Shown in pieces: positions 6,734-11,085 of a DNA stretch of 11,085 nt; position 1 is the first letter of the stretch, and every line of letters starts with the position of its first letter. The notes under the pieces were generated by a model, which was not told the DNA's origin, did no database searches, and saw only the letters and a list, made by a program, of their open reading frames with translations. The DNA is from Paracoccaceae bacterium. GTDB taxonomy: Bacteria > Pseudomonadota > Alphaproteobacteria > Rhodobacterales > Rhodobacteraceae. A program made the position numbers and the translations under genes. Where the stretch lies: positions 1 through 11,085 of the forward strand of contig JAAUPC010000085.1 of NCBI GenBank assembly GCA_012036325.1. The letters are read 5' to 3'.

Positions 6734-8329
6734 ATGTCGAACCATGCCCCCCTGCCGCCCGAAATTGCCCGCCGCCGGACTTTTGCGATCATTTCGCACC
6801 CCGACGCCGGCAAAACCACGCTGACCGAAAAGTTCCTCCTGTTCGGGGGCGCTATCCAGATGGCGGGCCAGGTCCGCGCCAAGGGCGACGCGCGGCGCAC
6901 GCGGTCAGACTTCATGAAGCTGGAGCAGGAGCGGGGGATCTCAGTCTCCGCCTCTGCGATGTCGTTCGATTTCCGCCACTACCGCTTCAACCTGGTGGAC
7001 ACGCCCGGCCACAGCGACTTTTCCGAAGACACCTACCGCACGCTGACCGCCGTCGATGCCGCGATCATGGTGATCGACGGGGCCAAGGGCGTGGAATCCC
7101 AGACCCGCAAGCTCTTTGAGGTCTGCCGCCTGCGCGACCTGCCGATCCTTACCTTCTGCAACAAGATGGACCGCGAATCCCGCGACGTGTTCGAGATCAT
7201 CGACGAGATCCAGGAAAACCTGGCGATCGACGTGACCCCCGCCAGCTGGCCCATCGGCGTGGGGCGAGAGTTTGTGGGCGCCTACGACCTTCTCCATGAC
7301 AAGCTGGAGATCATGGACCGCGCCGACCGCAACAAGGTCGCGGAATCGATCAAGATCAGTGGTGTGAACGACCCGAAACTGGCCGAGCATATCCCGGCAG
7401 AGCTTTTGCAGAAGTTCCATGACGAGCTGGAAATGGCGCGGGAACTGCTCCCGGCCTTTGACAGGACGGCCTTCCTCAACGGTTCGATGACGCCGATCTG
7501 GTTCGGGTCAGCGATCAACTCGTTCGGGGTGAAGGAACTGATGGACGGTATCGGCGAATACGGGCCGGAACCGCAACCGCAGCGGGCGGCCGAACGCCAG
7601 ATTGACCCGGAGGAAACCCCGGTCACCGGCTTTGTCTTCAAGGTGCAGGCCAACATGGACCCCAAGCACCGCGACCGGGTGGCCTTTGTCCGCCTTGCCT
7701 CGGGGCACTTTGAGCGGGGGATGAAGCTGCACCATGTGCGCACCAAGAAGCCGATGACGGTGGCCAGCCCCGTCCTCTTCCTTGCCGCCGACCGCGAGCT
7801 TGCGGAAGAGGCCTGGGCCGGGGACATCATCGGCATCCCGAACCATGGCCAGTTGCGGATCGGCGACGCGCTGACCGAAGGCGAGACCCTGCGCTTCACC
7901 GGCATCCCGTCTTTCGCGCCGGAGCTTCTGCAGACCGTCCGCGCGATGGACCCGATGAAAGCCAAGCATCTGGAAAAGGCCCTCACCCAGTTCGCCGAGG
8001 AGGGGGCCGCCAAGGTCTTCAAGCCGATGATCGGGTCAGGCTACATCGTGGGCGTCGTGGGGGCCTTGCAGTTTGACGTGCTTGCCAGCCGGATTGAGCA
8101 GGAATACAGCCTACCCGTGCGCTTTGAAGGGTCAAACTTCCAAAGCGCCCGATGGATTGCCGGAGAAAAGACCGCGATCGAGCAGCTGGTCAACGTCAAC
8201 AAGGGCCACATCGCCCATGACAGCGATGGGGACCTCGTCTTCCTGACCCGCCTGCAATGGGACATCGACCGGGTGGTGCGCGATTATCCGGGCGTCAAGC
8301 TGACCGCGACCAAGGAAATGATGGTCTGA
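6734..8329 (+). CDS. prfC: peptide chain release factor 3 (RF3)
   Basis: This is a 531-residue translational GTPase, close to the 529 residues of E. coli RF3. GTP-binding motifs are intact: G1 SHPDAGKT (21-28), G2 RGISVS (68-73), G3 DTPGH (89-93) and G4 NKMD (143-146). The RF3-typical stretch AGQVRAKGDARRTRSDFMKL (44-63) and the C-terminal region (VGVVGALQFDVLASRIEQEY) set it apart from EF-G, which is longer. RF3 recycles RF1 and RF2 from the ribosome after peptide release and contributes to post-peptidyl-transfer quality control; it acts in the cytoplasm. ATG 6734 follows AGGGGGG. The frame stays open far upstream, but that sequence is the antisense of the SnoaL-like and SDR genes. It is divergent from the SnoaL-like gene and ends 86 bp before the YiiX-like gene. 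Confidence 0.97.
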   Translation: MSNHAPLPPEIARRRTFAIISHPDAGKTTLTEKFLLFGGAIQMAGQVRAKGDARRTRSDFMKLEQERGISVSASAMSFDFRHYRFNLVDTPGHSDFSEDTYRTLTAVDAAIMVIDGAKGVESQTRKLFEVCRLRDLPILTFCNKMDRESRDVFEIIDEIQENLAIDVTPASWPIGVGREFVGAYDLLHDKLEIMDRADRNKVAESIKISGVNDPKLAEHIPAELLQKFHDELEMARELLPAFDRTAFLNGSMTPIWFGSAINSFGVKELMDGIGEYGPEPQPQRAAERQIDPEETPVTGFVFKVQANMDPKHRDRVAFVRLASGHFERGMKLHHVRTKKPMTVASPVLFLAADRELAEEAWAGDIIGIPNHGQLRIGDALTEGETLRFTGIPSFAPELLQTVRAMDPMKAKHLEKALTQFAEEGAAKVFKPMIGSGYIVGVVGALQFDVLASRIEQEYSLPVRFEGSNFQSARWIAGEKTAIEQLVNVNKGHIAHDSDGDLVFLTRLQWDIDRVVRDYPGVKLTATKEMMV

Positions 8330-8352
8330 CACCGCCCTCTTCACATCATCGT

Positions 8353-8372
8353 GGCGCGTCGCGCATCGCGCC
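8353..8372 (+). terminator. hairpin after prfC
   Basis: GGCGCG (8353-8358) and CGCGCC (8367-8372) form a 6-bp stem with an 8-nt loop, 23 nt after the prfC stop. There is no T-run. It may attenuate read-through into the YiiX-like gene. Confidence 0.35.
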
Positions 8373-8415
8373 CGGGGTCTGCTAACGTCAGCGGGTTGGC
8401 CTTTGGAACCCTGCG

Positions 8416-9204
8416 ATGAACCGGATATCTGCCTTCCTCGGGCGCAGTATCGCCCGCTTTCTGGAACAGCCCATCGGCGGCTACGTCCTGACCGGCATCG
8501 CCTCGCCCGACCGCATCCGCGCCAGCCTGCGGCCGGGCGACGTGGTGTTGGTCGAAGGTAACCGCCGCATCTCATCGGCGATCAAATATCTCACGCAGTC
8601 GACCTGGTCACATGCCGCCATGTTCATGGGCGACGGCGACGGCCGCGATCTGATCGAGGCTGATCTGACCGCTGGCGTCCGCTACATCGCTTTGGGTACG
8701 ATCCTTGCCAACAACATCCGGATATGCCGACCAATCGGGTTGAGCGAGGCCGACAGGATGCGCCTGCTGGACCATATGCGGGCCAGCCTCGGGCGGACCT
8801 ACGATCTGAAAAACGTGGTGGATCTCGCGCGCTATCTGCTGCCAGAGCCGCCCGTTCCCCGCCGCTTTCGCAGGCGGATGCTGGCGCTGGGGTCGGGGGA
8901 CCCCACGCGGGCGATCTGCTCCACCGTGATCGCCGAGGCGTTTCAGGCCGTGCGCTATCCGATCCTGCCTCGGATCACCACCGTCATCGAACGGGAAACG
9001 GTGCGCGAGTTGTGGCACATTCGCCATCACTCACTATTCGCGCCGCGCGATTTCGACCTTTCCCCCTACTTCGCTGTCGTCAAGCCGACGATCGAGGCTG
9101 GTTTTGACTATCGCACCGTACCATGGGGCAGCACCGCCGAAGCAAAGACTGAGGCCAATGACGCCCCAAAGCCCGACTTGGCGGCCCCAAGGTCGCCGCC
9201 TTGA
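8416..9204 (+). CDS. YiiX/YebB-like permuted papain-fold (NlpC/P60-related) protein
   Basis: This is a 262-residue protein. The order of likely catalytic residues fits the circularly permuted papain-like fold of YiiX/LRAT-type NlpC/P60 relatives, with His before Cys: LRPGDVVLVEGN (38-49), His66 in STWSHAAMFMG, Glu81 in DLIEADL, and Cys168 in RAICSTVIAEAF. The permuted enzymes of this group act on amide or ester bonds (peptides, lipids, acyl groups); the substrate here is unknown. No signal peptide is evident, although the N-terminus is slightly amphipathic. The C-terminal ~25 residues are polar and probably disordered. ATG 8416 is preceded by GGAA at a somewhat long spacing. The next gene starts 67 bp downstream on the same strand, so the two may be co-transcribed. 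Confidence 0.75.
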   Translation: MNRISAFLGRSIARFLEQPIGGYVLTGIASPDRIRASLRPGDVVLVEGNRRISSAIKYLTQSTWSHAAMFMGDGDGRDLIEADLTAGVRYIALGTILANNIRICRPIGLSEADRMRLLDHMRASLGRTYDLKNVVDLARYLLPEPPVPRRFRRRMLALGSGDPTRAICSTVIAEAFQAVRYPILPRITTVIERETVRELWHIRHHSLFAPRDFDLSPYFAVVKPTIEAGFDYRTVPWGSTAEAKTEANDAPKPDLAAPRSPP

Positions 9205-9271
9205 CCCTGCCCGGTACGGAACTTAGGGTGACAAGCACGCCAGACGGTTGCGCGCGACCCCGGAGATGGCC

Positions 9272-10234
9272 ATGACCCTACCGCCAGACCCTGCGGCGCC
9301 CCCGCCAACCAGCCAGTCGGCCCCCGAAGACCCGTCATCGCAACCTATCCCGTCCGCGGACAGCACGCCGGACGACAGCTTTGTCGATCCCTTCGTCGAA
9401 GAGGATGACGGGCCGACCGTCACCTATCCTGATGCGCCTGACAGCCTGATCGAGCTTTGGATGGCGCGAAGGAAGCGCATGGCACTCGGCCCGGGTGAGG
9501 CTTTGCCGCCGCTTGATGTGCCGCTGCAACCCCTGCTCGAGGCGCGGATCGAACCGCTGCCTCCCCTCCCAAAGCCTGACCCAGATGCTGACCCCGAGGC
9601 GGGCGAGCGGCAGTCGATCCACGGCCAGAAACTGCGCGCGATCCGGGCGGAACTGGTGGGAAAGCCGGAACTTGCGGCCTTGAATGCAATCCTTATCGCG
9701 CACCTGCGCAAGCGCAGTTATCCGCGTGAGGCGCCCCTTCTGTTCCGCCGGATCTGGACCGAAGCCGGACCAGCCCTGATGCAGGAACTGCCGGGGCGGT
9801 GGCTGATCTCATCCATCATCACCTTTGGCGACCATGGTGAGACGGAAGCGCAGCGCCGGATCGGCCTGTCGATGAACGTGTTCTTTTCGTTGATGAAACT
9901 TTATGAATTTGAGCGCTTTCATTCCGGCGTCTGGCCAGAGCGGGCTTTTCCGGCCCGGCGCACGGGCAAGAAGAAGCTGCCGCTCGACATGCCGCAATTC
10001 GCGCTTCTGGGCGGGGGGCTTGACGTCAACCTTCTGGCGCAGCTCTGGCATGAAGCGCGTGAGGAACCGGTGGCTGGCGCCCTTGCCTGCCATCTTCTGC
10101 AGCGCTTGAACGAAGACCCGCGCAACCTCTTCCGCCGCATCGGCCTGATGCGCGCCGACAAGCATATGGACCGGATGGAAGCCGACGCGGCCCCGGCACC
10201 AGCGCCCCCTGCCCCCGACGTGCCGCCTAGCTGA
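9272..10234 (+). CDS. conserved-looking protein of unknown function, disordered N-terminus
   Basis: This is a 320-residue protein I do not recognise. Residues 1-55 are rich in Pro, Ser, Asp and Glu and look disordered. A second proline and aspartate-rich linker covers about 78-112 (LPPLPKPDPDADPEAGERQ). The core (about 113-300) is mostly helical, with LRAIRAELVGKPELAALNAI (121-140), FRRIWTEAGPALMQELPGRW (158-177), a hydrophobic helix MNVFFSLMKLYEFERFHSGV (201-220) and LWHEAREEPVAGALACHLLQ (258-277). The tail is an Ala-Pro run. No signal peptide, transmembrane span or catalytic motif is clear. ATG 9272 follows GGAG six bases earlier, better than ATG 9266, and an upstream TTG at 9248 lacks support. 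It follows the YiiX-like gene on the same strand and converges on the small exported protein gene. Codon use matches the neighbours. Confidence 0.8.
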   Translation: MTLPPDPAAPPPTSQSAPEDPSSQPIPSADSTPDDSFVDPFVEEDDGPTVTYPDAPDSLIELWMARRKRMALGPGEALPPLDVPLQPLLEARIEPLPPLPKPDPDADPEAGERQSIHGQKLRAIRAELVGKPELAALNAILIAHLRKRSYPREAPLLFRRIWTEAGPALMQELPGRWLISSIITFGDHGETEAQRRIGLSMNVFFSLMKLYEFERFHSGVWPERAFPARRTGKKKLPLDMPQFALLGGGLDVNLLAQLWHEAREEPVAGALACHLLQRLNEDPRNLFRRIGLMRADKHMDRMEADAAPAPAPPAPDVPPS

Positions 10235-10308
10235 TCTGCCGGCTCAAGACCCGATTGCCGCCATAGCCGCAGACCGCGCCCCGTGGTCGGGTGACCGTTT
10301 GGCCAGCG

Positions 10309-10656
10309 TCACCGCCGGACCAGCGCGGGCAAGGTAGCGCAGCCCTCGGCCACGATGCGCAGCATGGTCTCGCCTTCGGTGAAGCCTTGGCCAATGCGCA
10401 CGACCGCCACCTCACCCGGGCGCAGGGCCGGAGTGTGCCCCAGAAAGCCTTGCGCTGCCGTTTCCACCCGGAACCGGACACGCAGGCAACCCTTTGCCGG
10501 TGCGGCCAACAGGATGCCGTACGATGTCGCTTCGGACACCGAGCACAGCGGGAAGTTCTGCCGACAGCCAGAGCGTAGGCAGGGATCAGCCTGACTGGGG
10601 GTTGCTGGCAGCAAAGCCAAAAGGACAAGCCCGGCAAAAAAAGCAATGCGCGTCAT
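10309..10656 (-). CDS. small exported cysteine-rich protein, possibly frameshifted at the C-terminus
   Basis: The 115-residue frame begins with a clear signal peptide (MTRIAFFAGLVLLALLPATPSQA, cleavage after A23), so it should be periplasmic or secreted. The mature part has five cysteines (26, 31, 38, 57, 106), with DPCLRSGCRQNFPLC near its N-terminus. The core reads as beta strands (CLRVRFRVETAA, GEVAVVRIGQGF, MLRIVAEGC). I do not recognise the family. ATG 10656 follows AGGTGA. The frame ends LVRR at TGA 10309-10311, but coding-like sequence continues: adding one G after CGGCGG gives RRVTLAKRSPDHG and a stop at 10244-10246, while removing the T gives RRDAGQTVTRPRGAVCGYGG, adding a sixth cysteine and ending at 10227. 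Either suggests the true C-terminus lies beyond this stop, though a natural stop at 10309 remains possible. Confidence 0.65.
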   Translation of the reverse strand: MTRIAFFAGLVLLALLPATPSQADPCLRSGCRQNFPLCSVSEATSYGILLAAPAKGCLRVRFRVETAAQGFLGHTPALRPGEVAVVRIGQGFTEGETMLRIVAEGCATLPALVRR

Positions 10657-10707
10657 AAATCACCTGAAAAAAGAGATATTCGGAAAGAGATCATTCAAAT
10701 CCCGCTC

Positions 10708-10735
10708 ATCCTATCACGGCCCAGTCATTTTCCAA
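10708..10735 (-). promoter_or_regulatory. candidate promoter of the small exported protein gene
   Basis: On the minus strand TTGGAA (10735-10730) and TAGGAT (10713-10708) are separated by 16 bp and lie about 50 bp before ATG 10656. The match to a sigma70 promoter is fair. This sits in the 216-bp divergent spacer 10657-10872. Confidence 0.3.
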
Positions 10736-10752
10736 AGCGGCATGGGCCCGCC

Positions 10753-10781
10753 TTGACCCACTGACGCATTTACGCTATGCG
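10753..10781 (+). promoter_or_regulatory. candidate promoter of the DEAD-box helicase gene
   Basis: TTGACC (10753-10758) and TATGCG (10776-10781) are separated by 17 bp, a good sigma70-like arrangement for a GC-rich alphaproteobacterium. It would give a 5' leader of about 85 nt before ATG 10873. A long leader is common for RNA-helicase genes that control their own expression, but no specific element can be recognised. Confidence 0.4.
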
Positions 10782-10872
10782 CGATGCGCGGCCATTGGGG
10801 CCGAGACGCCGGGGCGCCCGGAAACTAGCGTCCCATAATCCTGCGGTCCGATACCGCATCCATAGGACGCTT

Positions 10873-11085
10873 ATGACCAAATTTTCCGACCTCGCGCTGG
10901 ACCCGCGCGTGCTGCAGGCCGTCACTGAAGCCGGCTATGAGACCCCCACCCCGATCCAGGCGCAGGCCATTCCCGAGGCCCTGAAGGGCCGCGATGTCCT
11001 TGGCATCGCCCAGACCGGCACCGGCAAGACGGCAAGCTTTACGCTGCCGATGATCACCCTCCTTGGCCAAGGCGCGCCCGCGCCC
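10873..11085 (+). CDS. rhlE: RhlE-like DEAD-box RNA helicase, N-terminal part
   Basis: The frame runs off the window end after 71 residues without a stop. It shows the DEAD-box N-terminus: an aromatic Phe4 upstream of the Q motif, the Q motif GYETPTPIQAQAIP (21-34, Gln29), GRDVLGIA, and motif I (Walker A) AQTGTGKT (46-53) followed by ASFTLPMITLL. These bind adenine and phosphate in ATP-dependent RNA unwinding. The short N-terminus and the LGIAQTGTGKTASFTLPM run resemble the RhlE group, which works in ribosome assembly and RNA turnover. The DEAD, SAT and helicase C motifs lie outside the window, so the subgroup is provisional. ATG 10873 follows AGGA. Confidence 0.88.
   Translation, partial: MTKFSDLALDPRVLQAVTEAGYETPTPIQAQAIPEALKGRDVLGIAQTGTGKTASFTLPMITLLGQGAPAP

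Noticed and set aside
7282..8022. Minus-strand open frame inside prfC
   Set aside because: It is a shadow of a fully conserved gene, with serine/arginine-rich noise composition.

Overview
The window is GC-rich with strongly GC-biased third codon positions. Its proteins (a YafY-type WYL regulator, an FbpC-like ABC ATPase, a prfC gene, a short-form DEAD-box helicase) look like those of a Rhodobacterales (Rhodobacteraceae-type) alphaproteobacterium. This is judged from protein appearance and composition, not from a search. It reads as ordinary chromosome. I see no integrase, transposase, phage gene, CRISPR array, tRNA or rRNA.

Layout. 1-1065 (+): the 3' end of a small dimeric alpha/beta-barrel-type protein, a hairpin, then a YafY-like HTH/WYL regulator broken by a one-base frameshift. 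1062-2096 (-): an exported alpha/beta hydrolase, convergent with the regulator and overlapping its stop codon. 2209-3216 (+): an AraC-type regulator with about seven predicted membrane segments, divergent from the hydrolase. Their 112-bp shared control region holds a perfect 18-bp palindrome and a degenerate second copy exactly 21 bp away. 3247-6059 (-): a same-strand run read as SDR-fold protein, then glycosyltransferase, then ABC ATPase, with gaps of 37 and 72 bp. The last two carry one-base frameshifts. 6060-6259: a spacer with two hairpins and an intergenic motif. 6260-6625 (-): a SnoaL/NTF2-like protein, divergent from prfC. 6734-8329 (+): peptide chain release factor 3. 8416-9204 (+): a YiiX-like permuted papain-fold protein. 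9272-10234 (+): a protein of unknown function. 10309-10656 (-): a small exported cysteine-rich protein, possibly frameshifted at its end. 10873-end (+): the start of a RhlE-like DEAD-box helicase.

How the genes may work together. The clearest functional unit is the divergent pair of membrane-anchored AraC-type regulator and exported hydrolase. Their shared intergenic operator suggests a sensor that controls an envelope or periplasmic hydrolase and itself. This is inference from arrangement and motifs. The other genes look like separate housekeeping or accessory units: translation termination, RNA remodelling, surface glycan synthesis and metal or solute import.

Three clear single-base frameshifts, and a possible fourth, lie in otherwise well-conserved reading frames and mostly at short G or C runs. 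Uncorrected sequencing indels are the simplest explanation, so the affected genes may be intact in the organism.
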